Shown here one piece after another: positions 44,320 through 54,171 of a stretch of 64,000 bases of DNA. The stretch comes from Ardenticatenales bacterium (GTDB taxonomy: Bacteria > Chloroflexota > Anaerolineae > Promineifilales > Promineifilaceae). The position numbers and the translations under genes were made by a program. Position 1 is the stretch's first letter. Every line of letters begins with the position of its first letter. The stretch spans positions 372,001 through 436,000 of the forward strand of contig JACKBL010000005.1 in the NCBI GenBank assembly GCA_020634515.1. Direction: 5' to 3'. The notes beneath the pieces are model-generated. The model was given only the letters and a program-made list of their open reading frames with translations, searched no databases and was not told the DNA's origin.

Positions 44320-45682
44320 CGGCGGCAGCCTCCCATTCGGGGATTCTTTCCATTTGCGCCATCTGCCGCGGAATGGAGATTTCGGCGACGCCCAGGTCGG
44401 CCATCTTTTCCACGCGGATGGTCGTGCCATTAACGGTGACTTCTTCGCCGGCTTGGGGCACGCGGCCCAACGTACTCAAGATCAGGCCGCTGAGGGTATC
44501 CGCTTCTTCCTCCGGGAGTTTTAGTTGCAGATATTCGTTCACGTCGGCGATGAGCAGGTCGCCGCGCAGATGGTAGCGCCCTTCCGTATCCTCGGTAAAC
44601 AGGTCTTCTTCGCGGTCAAATTCGTCCTGGAATTCGCCAAATATCTCTTCAATCAGGTCTTCCAGGGTGATCAAACCCGCCGTGCCGCCGTATTCGTCAA
44701 AGACGATGACCATGTATTGGCCGGTGCGGCGCAGGGTGTCCCATACTTCGCCGATGGCCATGGTTTCGGGCACATAGGCGACATCGCGGACGATGGATTG
44801 GTTGTCGCTGATGCCCTGAGTGTGCAGGAGGAAAAGGTCTTTGACGTGGACAATGCCGGCAATATGGTCCACCGACTCCTGGTATAGCGGAATGCGCGTA
44901 TAACCCTCGTCAATACATAGGCGCAGCAGATCCTCTACGCTGCTTTCCGCCGGCGCGGCAATCAGCCGCGTGCGATGCACCATCACCTGCCGCGCCGTCA
45001 GGTCCCGCAAACGCAGCGTGTTCCGCAGCATCTGGCGCTCCTCATCCTCCAGCAGCCCGCCGCGTGTGCTGGCCGTCACCAAAATCTCGATTTCCTCCGG
45101 CGAATGCACCGTGCCATGCTCTTTATGTTCGATGCCCATCAGCTTCAACAGAGCCGTGCCGCTGCCATTAAAAAGCCAGATCAAGGGGCGAAACAGGAAC
45201 AAGGAGAGGCGCATGGGCGTCACGGTCGCCAGGGCCACGCGCTCCGGATACTGCACGGCTACGGACTTGGGGAACAATTCGCCGATCACGACTTGCAGGG
45301 TGGTGATGATCAGCAGGATCACCCAAATGGTGATGGAAAGGGCCAACGCCTCGGCGGCCACGCCCGGGCTGACGTTGATGCCCAGGTCAGGCAGAATCTG
45401 GGCCAGGGGCTGAGCCAACCCTTGCGCCAGGACCCGCTGTCCATATGCGCCCAGGGTGAGGGAGGAGACGGTGATGCCTACCTGGCAGGCGGCCACGTAG
45501 TCGTCAATGGGTTTGCCGTCCATGATCAGGGGGAGGAGGCGTTGCGCGGCGGTGTTGCCGGCAGCGGCCATCTCCACCAGGCGCGTTTTACGAGACTTGA
45601 CGGCGGCGAATTCCGCGGAAACGTACAGCGCATTCATGAGTACGAGCAGCGCTACGATCGTTATCGCTGTGACAAAAGACAT
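44309..45682 (-). CDS. CNNM/CBS/CorC-domain membrane protein (upstream copy)
   Basis: This 457-aa paralogue of the following gene has the same order: CNNM domain (VLMNALYVSAEFAAVKSRKTRL, VVIGELFPKSVAVQYPERVAL), CBS pair (LTARQVMVHRTRLIAAP, HIAGIVHVKDLFLL) and CorC_HlyC domain (YHLRGDLLIADVNEYLQL, LGRVPQAGEEVTVNGTTI). The acidic motif between CBS and CorC domains (EDLIEEIFGEFQDEFDREED) is typical. A tandem pair of such genes is common, and they may form a heteromeric transporter; ion specificity is not readable. Confidence 0.93.
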   Translation of the reverse strand: MSFVTAITIVALLVLMNALYVSAEFAAVKSRKTRLVEMAAAGNTAAQRLLPLIMDGKPIDDYVAACQVGITVSSLTLGAYGQRVLAQGLAQPLAQILPDLGINVSPGVAAEALALSITIWVILLIITTLQVVIGELFPKSVAVQYPERVALATVTPMRLSLFLFRPLIWLFNGSGTALLKLMGIEHKEHGTVHSPEEIEILVTASTRGGLLEDEERQMLRNTLRLRDLTARQVMVHRTRLIAAPAESSVEDLLRLCIDEGYTRIPLYQESVDHIAGIVHVKDLFLLHTQGISDNQSIVRDVAYVPETMAIGEVWDTLRRTGQYMVIVFDEYGGTAGLITLEDLIEEIFGEFQDEFDREEDLFTEDTEGRYHLRGDLLIADVNEYLQLKLPEEEADTLSGLILSTLGRVPQAGEEVTVNGTTIRVEKMADLGVAEISIPRQMAQMERIPEWEAAADDA

Positions 45683-46220
45683 AGGTTTAGTTACTCAACG
45701 GAGACGCGCCGTTTGCGCGGCGGGAGCAGGCCGCCAGCCCGGAAATATCGGCTGCCATGAATGAGGAAAGGCTGGACAACGTCCACGCGGATGGTTGGTC
45801 TAATTTAGGGGAAGCAAAACGTTGGGGAGGGTCTGAATCGGGATCGGCTGTGCCGGCATCTTCGCTGAACATGACACTCATATAGTTCGTTCAGAATGAA
45901 CTCTGGAATTTCCATATAGGGCAACAAAAACTTACTCGAGAGGATTATAAAACACCCCCGGCAATTGGGCAATAATTGAACGCACTCCGCGGCAATCGCA
46001 TGAATCATGAGCATTTTGCCGACGGACAAGACCCCGGACAACAGCGAAAAGTCGCCCATTCGCCGGCCACACCTGGCGCGATTATCCGAACCTGCCCACC
46101 AAGCCGCCCCGCCCGGTTTTGAGTATAATCCTTCCCAGAAGCTGTGTTGAGGGGGAATGACATGATTGACGAGACCCCTTTAGCCTGAAATTGAGCTTCC
46201 GCGAAGGTAATAATCAAAAT
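45683..46220. other. Divergent promoter region with a possible tiny leader ORF
   Basis: This 538-bp region separates the CNNM pair from the nucleotidyltransferase gene. TATAAT at 46124-46129 is a good -10 box for the rightward gene. Downstream, GAGGGGGA precedes an 8-codon frame (MIDETPLA, 46162-46188) that ends 32 bp before the real start. A small inverted repeat GTTC/GAAC lies at about 45889-45900. Nothing longer is supported. Confidence 0.4.
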
Positions 46221-48872
46221 ATGTTACTCATCCTCTCCCACGAAAATGGCGATTTTGACGCCATCGCCTCGCAGTTCGCGGCGCATAAACTGTTTCCTGA
46301 AGGCGTCCCCATCCTGCCCCGGCGCGTGAATCGGAACGTGTACCAGTTTCTGGCGCTCTACGGCGGCTCCTTTGGTTTTGTCCGCATGGAGGATTGGCGG
46401 CGGCGGAAGGTGGATGAGGTGGTGCTGGTGGATACACAGTCGCTGCCGAATGTGCGCGGCGTGAAGTCGGATGTGAGCGTGCGCGTTTTCGACCATCATG
46501 TGCCGGGGAAAATGCCGGCATCCTGGGCCATCCACTACCAATCCGTTGGTGCCACTACCACCATCCTCACCGAAATGCTGCAATCCGCCGGCTTCACCCT
46601 CTCCCCCGAAGAAGCCTCCCTCCTCCTGCTTGGCATCCACGAAGACACCGGCTCCCTCACTTACGACACCGCCACCGCCCGCGACGCCCAGGCCGCCGCC
46701 TGGCTCATGTCCCAGGGCGGCCAGCTCAACATCGTGCGCCGTTTCCTGGACATCCCCCTCACCGAGGCGCAACAAACCCTCTACGCCCGCCTGCAGGCCA
46801 GCGCGGAATGGCTCACCCTGGAAGGGCAAAGCATTCTCCTCGCCACCGCCCAGGCCCCGCCCCACTTTGACGACGAAATATCCAGCGTCGCCCATCGCAT
46901 GAGAGACGCGCTCGTTCCCGATAGCCTCCTCGTGCTTGTCGAGCTGACCCAGCACGTACAGCTCGTCGCCCGCGGCAGTACCGACCAGATCGACGTGGGC
47001 GCGTTGGCCGCCGCGCTGGGTGGCGGCGGCCACAGCCGCGCCGCGGCGGCCATGATCATGGATGCCACCCTGGCGCAGGCGCGCGAGAAAGTCATCGCCC
47101 TGCTGCCCCACGTGGTCAAACCCATGGTGAAAGTTTCCCAACTGATGTCGCATGGCGTCAGCACCGTTTCCGTGGCGACCAGCGTCGCCGATGCCGCCGA
47201 ACGAATGCAGCGCCTCGGCCACGAAGGGTATCCGGTCGTGGACGACGAGGGCCAGATCGTCGGCCTGCTCACGCGGCGCGCCGTAGACCGGGCCATGAAC
47301 CACAAGCTCAGCGACCTCACCGTGCATCAGGTCATGCGCGCCGGCCATGTCGTCGTCCATCCCGATGACAGTGTGGCGCGGGTGCAGCAGTTGATGATCG
47401 CCGAAGGATGGGGCCAGATTCCCGTCGTCGCCGATACACCGGCGGCGGAATTGCTGGGCATCGTCACCCGCACCGACCTGCTCAACCAACTGTCGCAGCC
47501 CGTCCAACCCACGCGCCAACCGGATATGCGCCGCCTGATGGCCGAGATTTTGCGGCCCGCCGTGTGGCAGATGGTGCAGGCGATCAGCCGCGTGGCCGCC
47601 CTGCAAGGTGTTTCGCTCTATTTCGTAGGCGGGCTGGTGCGCGATTTACTACTGGAAAAGCCCGCCGTGGACATCGACATGGTCGTGGAAGGGGATGCCA
47701 TTGCGTTGGTGCAGGCGTTGCAGGCCCGCTTTGGCGGCGATGTGCGCACGCATACGCGCTTTGGCACGGCCAAGTGGCTCACGGATGCCCACGTTTGGCA
47801 GGCCGTCGCGCCCAACCTGACGCAAGATGGCGTGCCCGATACGGTCGATTTTGTTACGGCGCGGACGGAGTTTTACGCCCGACCGACGGCGCTGCCGGAA
47901 GTGGCGCGTAGCTCCATCAAGTTGGACCTGCACCGGCGCGACTTCACGATTAACACCCTGGCGGTGCGTCTCGACGGGGCGCACCTGGGGCAGTTGCTGG
48001 ATTTCTACGGGGGGCAGCGGGACCTGGAGAACAAGCTGATCCGCGTGCTGCATAGCCTCAGCTTCATTGACGACCCGACGCGCATTTTGCGGGCGGCTCG
48101 GCTGGAGCAGCGGCTCGGCTTTACCATTGAGGAGCGCACGGCGGAGCTGATCGGCGATGCGCTGCCCATGTTGGCGCGCATCACGGGGGACCGGATTCGC
48201 CACGAACTGGATCTGGCCTTGCAAGAGGCGGCCCCGGAACGGGCACTGGCGCGGTTGGGGGAGTTGGGCGTCTTGCGGGCGTTGCACCCGCAGTTGCGCT
48301 GGCATCCAGAGACGGCGGTGGCATTTGATTGCGCCCTGGCGCTTTACCAGGACCCCCGGTGGGAGTCAGAGCTGCGTTCCGGTGATCAGGTGGTCATTTA
48401 CTTTATTCTCTGGTTGCTCCCGCTGCCCCTGGCGGTACAGCGGGCGCTAATGCAGCGGCTGCGCGTGCGCAAAACAACACAAGAGGATGTGGAAAATGCC
48501 GGCACGCTTTTGCGCGCCCTCCCCCAACTTCCCCCGAACAGCCCGCCCAGCGAGGCGGCGCGTCTCATTCGCCCCCACGCCAACCGCGCGCGCGTTCTGG
48601 CGGCGGCGCTGGCTGCCTCGCAGGCGGCGGGCGAACGAGAGGCAGCGCGGCTAATTGGACGTTATCAGCAGGTATGGCGGCACGTCACCCCCGCGCTGAA
48701 CGGGAATGATCTGGCGCAAATGGGCATTGAACGGGGGCCGGTTCTGGGCGCGCTGTTGCAGCGCCTGCTGGCGGCGCGTTTGGATGGTCTGATTGAGGAT
48801 GCCGCCGGCGAAAGGGAGATGGTGCGGGCGTTCCTGGCGCGGCAGTCAGCGGAGCCGGGAGACACCGCATGA
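46221..48872 (+). CDS. DHH - CBS pair - tRNA nucleotidyltransferase fusion
   Basis: This 883-aa protein has three modules. Residues 1-300 are a DHH/DHHA1 phosphoesterase (SHENGDFDAIASQ, VDTQSL, FDHHVPG, GGGGHSRAAAAMI). Residues about 310-430 are two CBS domains (VSQLMSHGVSTV and VHQVMRAGHVVVHPDD). From about 455 on comes a class II poly(A)/CCA nucleotidyltransferase (FVGGLVRDLLLEKPAVDIDMVVEGDA, with the catalytic DxD, then LHRRDFTINTLAV and RILRAARLEQRLGF). Such fusions are known in several bacterial phyla and act as A-adding or CCA-adding enzymes. I use the ATG at 46221, since family members begin at this strand; a TTG at 46191 is also in frame. AAGGT lies 12 bp upstream. Confidence 0.93.
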   Translation: MLLILSHENGDFDAIASQFAAHKLFPEGVPILPRRVNRNVYQFLALYGGSFGFVRMEDWRRRKVDEVVLVDTQSLPNVRGVKSDVSVRVFDHHVPGKMPASWAIHYQSVGATTTILTEMLQSAGFTLSPEEASLLLLGIHEDTGSLTYDTATARDAQAAAWLMSQGGQLNIVRRFLDIPLTEAQQTLYARLQASAEWLTLEGQSILLATAQAPPHFDDEISSVAHRMRDALVPDSLLVLVELTQHVQLVARGSTDQIDVGALAAALGGGGHSRAAAAMIMDATLAQAREKVIALLPHVVKPMVKVSQLMSHGVSTVSVATSVADAAERMQRLGHEGYPVVDDEGQIVGLLTRRAVDRAMNHKLSDLTVHQVMRAGHVVVHPDDSVARVQQLMIAEGWGQIPVVADTPAAELLGIVTRTDLLNQLSQPVQPTRQPDMRRLMAEILRPAVWQMVQAISRVAALQGVSLYFVGGLVRDLLLEKPAVDIDMVVEGDAIALVQALQARFGGDVRTHTRFGTAKWLTDAHVWQAVAPNLTQDGVPDTVDFVTARTEFYARPTALPEVARSSIKLDLHRRDFTINTLAVRLDGAHLGQLLDFYGGQRDLENKLIRVLHSLSFIDDPTRILRAARLEQRLGFTIEERTAELIGDALPMLARITGDRIRHELDLALQEAAPERALARLGELGVLRALHPQLRWHPETAVAFDCALALYQDPRWESELRSGDQVVIYFILWLLPLPLAVQRALMQRLRVRKTTQEDVENAGTLLRALPQLPPNSPPSEAARLIRPHANRARVLAAALAASQAAGEREAARLIGRYQQVWRHVTPALNGNDLAQMGIERGPVLGALLQRLLAARLDGLIEDAAGEREMVRAFLARQSAEPGDTA

Positions 48873-48885
48873 ATGAGCGCCCGTC

Positions 48886-49722
48886 TTAGTCTGAAGACAG
48901 GAGGCGGCTGATTTCCCGCGCGCGCGTGGCGATCTGGTCGGCGGTTTCGGCGCAGGCAGCGGGGTGGGGCCGCGGCACGTCGATGAGCCAGCCTTCCGCC
49001 TCCGCCAGCGCCTGGTAGACCAGGCGCAGCCACTGTTGGGCTTCGCTGGGGGGGTGGCCTAATTGGGCCAATGTCTTTTCCGCCTGGATGGTGTGCTGGC
49101 GCAGGTGGGCGTCAAAGCGGTGCAGGCGAAAGGAGACGGGGATGTCTTCTTCTTCCCACCACCAGGTTGGGGTCGCCAACTGCGCCGCGCTCAGGCCACC
49201 CAGGTCGCGCAGAATGCGGTCGTGCAGGGCGCTGAAGGCGTCCATGATGGCCGGCAGATCCGCTTCGCTCAAAAAGGCTTCCATTTCGTCATCGTTTCCG
49301 AGCAGGCTTCTGCCGAATTCTGGCGGCGATTCGCGCGGGTCGCCGGGGGCGCGGGTGAGGGCGTACTGGATTTGGTTGAAGAAGGCGCGATTGGCGAACA
49401 GCATGTGACCCAGGATGATGCGCAGGGGCCACTCTTCGGGGGCGGGGCGGGTGTCTAGCAGGGTGGGGGCCACGCCGATGAGGATGGCTTGCAGGTCGCG
49501 GAAGGCGGCGTGGAATTGGGAGAGGGGGTGCTGCGCGGGGGGACGATGCCGGCATTCCTCTCCCAACATCACCGCCAATGCCCGCAACTCATGATAACTG
49601 CCGATCAGCGCAAAACGCACCCCCTCATCGTGATACAACCATTTCCATTCTCGATTAAGATCCGCTTCACGCAACCCCTGCATGACCTGAGTGAGCTGCT
49701 GTACGGCTTCATAAAGCATCAT
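48886..49722 (-). CDS. DinB-like/YfiT-type putative metal-dependent protein
   Basis: This 278-aa protein's second half looks like a DinB-type four-helix bundle: WPLRIILGHMLFANRAFFNQIQYAL, MDAFSALHDRILRDLGGLSAAQL, and FRLHRFDAHLRQHTIQAEKTL. Its histidines (GHM, HRFDAH) could bind a metal ion. DinB-like proteins often act as thiol transferases, but no substrate can be given here. The start ATG at 49722 has AAGGAG 7 bp upstream. It converges on the fusion gene with a 13-bp gap. TGCCGGCA lies in it at 49547, with one of the clearest flips in base composition. Confidence 0.75.
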   Translation of the reverse strand: MMLYEAVQQLTQVMQGLREADLNREWKWLYHDEGVRFALIGSYHELRALAVMLGEECRHRPPAQHPLSQFHAAFRDLQAILIGVAPTLLDTRPAPEEWPLRIILGHMLFANRAFFNQIQYALTRAPGDPRESPPEFGRSLLGNDDEMEAFLSEADLPAIMDAFSALHDRILRDLGGLSAAQLATPTWWWEEEDIPVSFRLHRFDAHLRQHTIQAEKTLAQLGHPPSEAQQWLRLVYQALAEAEGWLIDVPRPHPAACAETADQIATRAREISRLLSSD

Positions 49723-49875
49723 GAGGGACTCCTTCGAAAATAACCTTCCCGGAAGCTCGGTCACGGATGATGGCCCTGGGGAACAGCTTCCGGGAAGGTG
49801 GTCGTGAATAGTACTGCGATTATTTTCATCCATTGCGGCGTTGGTATTTGCGGAGACTGCGCCAGTTTATCTCCA

Positions 49876-52254
49876 CTAAAAACTGGAAAGCGTTCCCTGC
49901 CCGTTTCCGCCGCGCCATTCGCTGCTGGCGAGGAAGGCCATCGCCTCGTCCGCGGAGCCATCCATGTAGATATTCAGGCGACGGTTGGCCGTTTCGCGGG
50001 CCACGTCGATGACGCGCAGATAAGGATCGAGCGCGCCGTCCGGCGGTGACAGCTTCACCAGTTGATTGGGGGAGTTGCGGAAAAAGGCCCAATCGAAGTT
50101 GCTGCGGGGGTCTTCCAGGTGCAGTGGTAGCGAATGGATGCCGGCCTCCACCAGGTCCTGGAAGAAATGGGTTCCATAGGAAAGGTCGGGGACGCCATCT
50201 TCCATCAACACAGACATTTCGATCAGCACCTTTGTGTTGTGAATGTCCGCGTAGGTGACGCGCACGCCCAGCTCCAGGTTGGCGCTGCCCCAGCGTCCCG
50301 GTCCCATAATGATGAAGGATTCATGCTCCAGCCGCGTGTTGAGGCGACCGATGGCCCGCCCCAACTCCAGCTTGATCGTCTGGCTGGGAATCTGCCGGTA
50401 GAGAATGGGATCGACAAAGATAACGTAACGTATGCCTTCGACCTTGCCGTCGGGGACCAGGTTGAATGTGCTAAACAGGATGTCACCGGCGGGGATGTCC
50501 CTGGGGATGGACACCTCGCCGCCGCTGGCGCGCTGGCTCAGGGGGCGACATTGCAGCACATGCAGCTTGTAGTCGGGGTAGGGGTAGTTGGGGATGATGT
50601 CGATGGTGAATTCAATGTCCACGGGCGTGCCGTAGCTCTGCTCCAGGCGGATGAGGGCGCTGCGCATCAGGCGCACGAATTTTTGATCTTTGGTGAGGTA
50701 GTCAAAGGTAAGGACGGCGTCTTCTACGTCGGTAATGGAACCGGTGGAGAGGTAATTCTGGAGATAGCCATCTTTGTGGACGGAGGCGACGTAGCGTAAA
50801 TCGGGGAAGTCGGTGGCGATGACGTCGGCGATGGGCAGGCTGCGTAGATCGTTTTGCTCCAGGTCAATCACGTCGATGTAGTGCTGTGAGTATTGGCGGA
50901 TGGCTTTGGGCGTGGTTTCGGGGCGCAGGCGGGGGTGGCTGAGGGCGATCATGCGCGGGTAGTCGCGGTCTACGCGGTCCACGGCGCGTGTGCCCATGCC
51001 CAGAACCAGGCGCAGGAAGCCATCTTCGCGGCGGATTTTCTTGTTCCAGCGAAATGGGTTCTGGCTGAAGCCGACGCCGGCGAGGCTGGGGTAGAAGTAG
51101 CGGCCATGACGTCTGCCACGCACGCGCTGGATGAGGATGGCCATGCGTTCGTCGTAGTCGATGAGGTCGTGGCGACGGCGGTAGAGGATGGCGTCTGGGT
51201 TGAGGGTGCTGGCGTAGACGCGCTTGATGTTGCTGAGGAGGTCATGCAGGTTTTCGTCCGGGCTTCCCTGGTTGGGGCAGAAGTAGCTGTTGTATTTGCC
51301 GGCAAAAGCGTTGCCAAAATTATCTTCCAACAGACTGGAAGACCGCACGATCAGGGGCGAATCCCCCATGGCCTCCAGCACCGTTCGCAGGCTGCTGACA
51401 ATGGCATCGGGGAACTCCCCCTCCAGGTGCGCCTGCACCACTTGCGGATAATCGGTGCGGATTTCCTGGATTGCGCGGTACTTCTGCGTCATCAAGTGAT
51501 CCAGATTGTTCAGCGTGCGGAATTCGTAGATCACGTCCGTTCCCAGGAAGTAGGAGTCAGGAATCTCAATGCTTTCGCTGATGTCCGGGCCATAATCTGG
51601 GCTTTGTTGCCGCAGGATCTTCCAGGCCAACAGCATCCCGGCGGCTTTGCCGCCGATTTTGCCGCCGCCAATACGGCGCAAGAAAATGCGGTGCAGGTCT
51701 TCTATAGTAAAGACCTTTTTGGCGACGCCAATGTAGCGCAGTTGCTCGCTGACCATCCCTTTCAGCAGCACCACCTTGATCTCTTCCAGATGATGCTTGT
51801 ACTGCTCGCGCTCCCCTGGTTCCAGTTCCTCGTACAATTTGCCCTGGCGGAAGAGCATTTCCCAGGGGGCCAGTTCAGGATTGAAACGGAGCGCGCGCGA
51901 GCCGACGTCGGTGTGCTGGTGGGTGAGGACTTCGTAAACGATGTCTTCGAAGACTTGCGGGGGGAAGTTGTGCGCGAAGGTGAAGTCGGTATGAAAATCG
52001 CGGATACGATTTTTCCGCTGCTCCCAGACCGTGGCCGGTTCCTGGTGGAAGGGGTCGTGCAGACCTTCGGTTTTCTGCGATTCGATGGCCTTTTTTTTGA
52101 CTTCTTCTTCAAAAGCCTCTTCCGTGATCATCCCGCGCGCAAACAACTCTTCGCGCATGCGTGTGCGAATGCGGTCGGCCAGGATGGGGTACTGGGCCAA
52201 TTTGATGTAGATGTCTAGGGTGGGCGTCTTGGTGCGTATGGACCTACCTGCCAT
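49876..52254 (-). CDS. PEP/pyruvate-binding (PPDK N-terminal) domain protein
   Basis: This 792-aa protein has an ATP-grasp-like nucleotide-binding domain of the PEP synthase and pyruvate phosphate dikinase type: GGKIGGKAAGMLLAWKIL, then SPLIVRSSSLLEDNFGNAFAGKYNSYFCPNQG, then MAILIQRVRGRRHGRYFYPSLAGVGFSQNP. The swivelling phosphohistidine domain and PEP-binding TIM barrel of real PEP synthase are absent, so it is not a complete enzyme of that kind. The N-terminal 200 residues are unassigned and charged. The C-terminus (IMGPGRWGSANLELGVRVTYADI) is typical of this large uncharacterised group. Its role is unknown. The start at 52254 (MAGRSIRTKTPTLD) is the first ATG. Confidence 0.85.
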   Translation of the reverse strand: MAGRSIRTKTPTLDIYIKLAQYPILADRIRTRMREELFARGMITEEAFEEEVKKKAIESQKTEGLHDPFHQEPATVWEQRKNRIRDFHTDFTFAHNFPPQVFEDIVYEVLTHQHTDVGSRALRFNPELAPWEMLFRQGKLYEELEPGEREQYKHHLEEIKVVLLKGMVSEQLRYIGVAKKVFTIEDLHRIFLRRIGGGKIGGKAAGMLLAWKILRQQSPDYGPDISESIEIPDSYFLGTDVIYEFRTLNNLDHLMTQKYRAIQEIRTDYPQVVQAHLEGEFPDAIVSSLRTVLEAMGDSPLIVRSSSLLEDNFGNAFAGKYNSYFCPNQGSPDENLHDLLSNIKRVYASTLNPDAILYRRRHDLIDYDERMAILIQRVRGRRHGRYFYPSLAGVGFSQNPFRWNKKIRREDGFLRLVLGMGTRAVDRVDRDYPRMIALSHPRLRPETTPKAIRQYSQHYIDVIDLEQNDLRSLPIADVIATDFPDLRYVASVHKDGYLQNYLSTGSITDVEDAVLTFDYLTKDQKFVRLMRSALIRLEQSYGTPVDIEFTIDIIPNYPYPDYKLHVLQCRPLSQRASGGEVSIPRDIPAGDILFSTFNLVPDGKVEGIRYVIFVDPILYRQIPSQTIKLELGRAIGRLNTRLEHESFIIMGPGRWGSANLELGVRVTYADIHNTKVLIEMSVLMEDGVPDLSYGTHFFQDLVEAGIHSLPLHLEDPRSNFDWAFFRNSPNQLVKLSPPDGALDPYLRVIDVARETANRRLNIYMDGSADEAMAFLASSEWRGGNGQGTLSSF

Positions 52255-52558
52255 AAAAGGGATACCTCCGCGACCATTATAGCAGAAGTCGGTGGGGGAG
52301 ACTGCGAGGAATATGGGCCATGAGGCCTTCCCGGAAGCTTGATTTCCGGCCCAGAGCGTCTCGTCGTGGTAACGACTTGGGGCGCGTCTGTTTAGGATTG
52401 GAAATAGTAACGACGAACGTTCTCTGCCGCGAAGGGGTTGGTGTTTCCGGGCGTTTGGTTTAAGATTCAGTTTGCTTCAATGCCAAACCGGACCCCAAAA
52501 AAAGGTGGGTTGTGCGTCTAATGGTTTAGGACGGAATAAAAGTAGGCAATGCCGGCAT
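52255..52558. other. Divergent region before the sigma factor gene
   Basis: About 300 bp separate the PEP-domain gene and the sigma gene. It contains CTTCCCGGAAGC, a motif also seen at about 49745-49796, and a TGCCGGCA right before the sigma start. No promoter is clear enough to call. Confidence 0.4.
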
Positions 52559-53128
52559 ATGAGCAATAACGACAACCTGGTGCAACGATGCCAACAAGGC
52601 GAACTGGCCGCCTTCAGCGAACTGTTTCGCATCCATGAGGTGCGCATCTATCGCCTGGCGCTGGTCATCCTGGGCAACGAAGAAGATGCGGAAGACGCCG
52701 TACAGGACGCCTTCATCCGCATTCTGGAGCGAATCAAAAGCTACCGTGGCGATTCCTCCTTTGAAACGTGGATGACGCGCCTCGTTGTCAACCTCTGCCG
52801 CGACAAACTGCGCCGCCTGAAGGTGCGGCACGCCCTCTCGCTGGACTGGATTCGTGGCCTGGCCAGCGACCACAACTTGCCCCGCGAGCTGGACGAGCGC
52901 ATGGAGCGGCAGCGGTTGTGGGGCATGGTGAGCCAACTGGACGATAAGTATCGTCTGCCCGTCATTTTGCGCTACCACGAGAATCTGTCCTGTGATGAAA
53001 TTGCCGCGATTTTGAATGTACGCACCACCACTGTCTATGCCCGTCTGAATACGGCCAGGCAACGCTTGCGTGACATGGCTCAGGATGGGCAGTTGGCGGA
53101 GAAGGTTGAAGCCGGGTATGTGGGTTGA
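52559..53128 (+). CDS. ECF-type RNA polymerase sigma factor
   Basis: This 189-aa sigma-70 family factor has region 2 (QGELAAFSELFRIHEVRIYRLALVILGNEEDAEDAVQDAFIRIL with SSFETWMTRLVVNLCRD) and region 4 (LDDKYRLPVILRYHENLSCDEIAAILNVRTTTVYARLNTARQRLR). It directs transcription of a stress or envelope regulon. The start MSNNDN at 52559 gives normal family length; an in-frame extension of 29 residues is not family-like. Its end overlaps the anti-sigma gene by 11 bp, so the pair is coupled. Confidence 0.95.
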   Translation: MSNNDNLVQRCQQGELAAFSELFRIHEVRIYRLALVILGNEEDAEDAVQDAFIRILERIKSYRGDSSFETWMTRLVVNLCRDKLRRLKVRHALSLDWIRGLASDHNLPRELDERMERQRLWGMVSQLDDKYRLPVILRYHENLSCDEIAAILNVRTTTVYARLNTARQRLRDMAQDGQLAEKVEAGYVG

Positions 53129-54014
53129 GCGCCTGCGAAATTGGTTGATGAATAGAATATGGCGCGGGGATGGGGTGGTAGGATGCCGGCATGTACGCGC
53201 CCACCTAACCGCCTACCAATACAACGCCCTCTCCCCCCGTCAAAAAGCGGTCATTGCCCGTCACCTGGATCAGTGCGACGATTGCCGCCAACGCCTGAGC
53301 GACGGCCAAAACCTGGAGCAAGAACTGCGCTGGGAGGCCATCCGCGGTCGCGCCGTCCTCACCCCCGCCGCCTCTGCCCGCATCCAGGAAGCCGTCTACC
53401 GCCGCATGAGGCGCGCCCTATTCTTGCAGCGCACCTGGCGGCTGGCCGGGCAATTCGCCAGCCTCTCCATCACGCTCCTCCTCATGATCACCGTCTTCTT
53501 CTTTGCGCGGCAGGTTCCCGGCTACACGGGCGGCGATGTCACCGCGGAAAGCCCGGCCAGTGGCCTGGAAGTGGAGCAAGCGCCGACGGTGGTTCCCGTG
53601 CCCGATGCCGTGATAATGCCGGCATCCACCCGCGCCCCCATCATCCCCACTCCCCCCATCCGACACGGCCTGGAACTGCCGCCGGACGACCTGGCGGCAG
53701 TCGTCGTGCAAGCCGCGCTGGATGGGAATAATGCGCTACTGACCCGTATTTATGGCAATGCCAGCCACCGCGAGGCCATCGTGCGTGTTTGGGACAACAT
53801 CACCCGCTGCGGCAGCGAATTGGCCGCCAACGACCTGGCCTACGAAGTCTACCCGCGCAGTCGGCCCGGACTCGTGCGCGTGGACCTCCTCAAAGATGGG
53901 CGCAACGTCGGCGAATTGAAAATGCGCTTCCAGGAGGGCGAATGGCGCATCTTTTTCACCCGCTACCCCAACACCTACGCTCTGGGCGGATGTAACCAGA
54001 GGAATAATCACTGA
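53118..54014 (+). CDS. Anti-sigma factor with zinc-finger and one membrane helix
   Basis: This 298-aa protein has an N-terminal zf-HC2 anti-sigma domain: CRHVRAHLTAYQYNALSPRQKAVIARHLDQCDDCRQRL, with the HxxxCxxC pattern. A single transmembrane helix follows (ASLSITLLLMITVFFFARQV), then an extracytoplasmic part of about 150 residues with a C-terminal domain (PRSRPGLVRVDLLKDGRNVGELKMRFQEGEWRIFFTRYP). It would hold the sigma factor at the membrane until a signal arrives. The ATG at 53118 overlaps the sigma stop. TGCCGGCA at 53183 and about 53620 mark sharp changes from G-rich to C-rich sequence. Confidence 0.9.
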   Translation: MWVERLRNWLMNRIWRGDGVVGCRHVRAHLTAYQYNALSPRQKAVIARHLDQCDDCRQRLSDGQNLEQELRWEAIRGRAVLTPAASARIQEAVYRRMRRALFLQRTWRLAGQFASLSITLLLMITVFFFARQVPGYTGGDVTAESPASGLEVEQAPTVVPVPDAVIMPASTRAPIIPTPPIRHGLELPPDDLAAVVVQAALDGNNALLTRIYGNASHREAIVRVWDNITRCGSELAANDLAYEVYPRSRPGLVRVDLLKDGRNVGELKMRFQEGEWRIFFTRYPNTYALGGCNQRNNH

Positions 54015-54090
54015 AAAAACCGGGTTTTTTGATTGTCCGGCGGAAATTACCAGAGTGGTTCATGTGTAAAAACCCGGTTTTTGGCCTTTT
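54015..54090 (+). terminator. Inverted repeat and T-tract after the sigma/anti-sigma pair
   Basis: AAAAAACCGGGTTTTTT (54015-54031) faces AAAAACCCGGTTTTT (54067-54081). The second arm is followed by GGCCTTTTTTC. It can form a long stem or two alternative short hairpins, with a T-run at the end. It lies directly past the anti-sigma stop and suits transcription termination. Confidence 0.6.
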
Positions 54091-54171
54091 TTCAGAAGAG
54101 TCAATGGTGCTGGGCGAGACTGTTTCATTAACCATTCACGAATTCACCAATTGACCGTTAATCCCGTTCCC

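Noticed and set aside
49876..52254. Annotation as complete phosphoenolpyruvate synthase
   Set aside because: Only the nucleotide-binding domain type is visible; the phosphohistidine and PEP-binding domains are missing.
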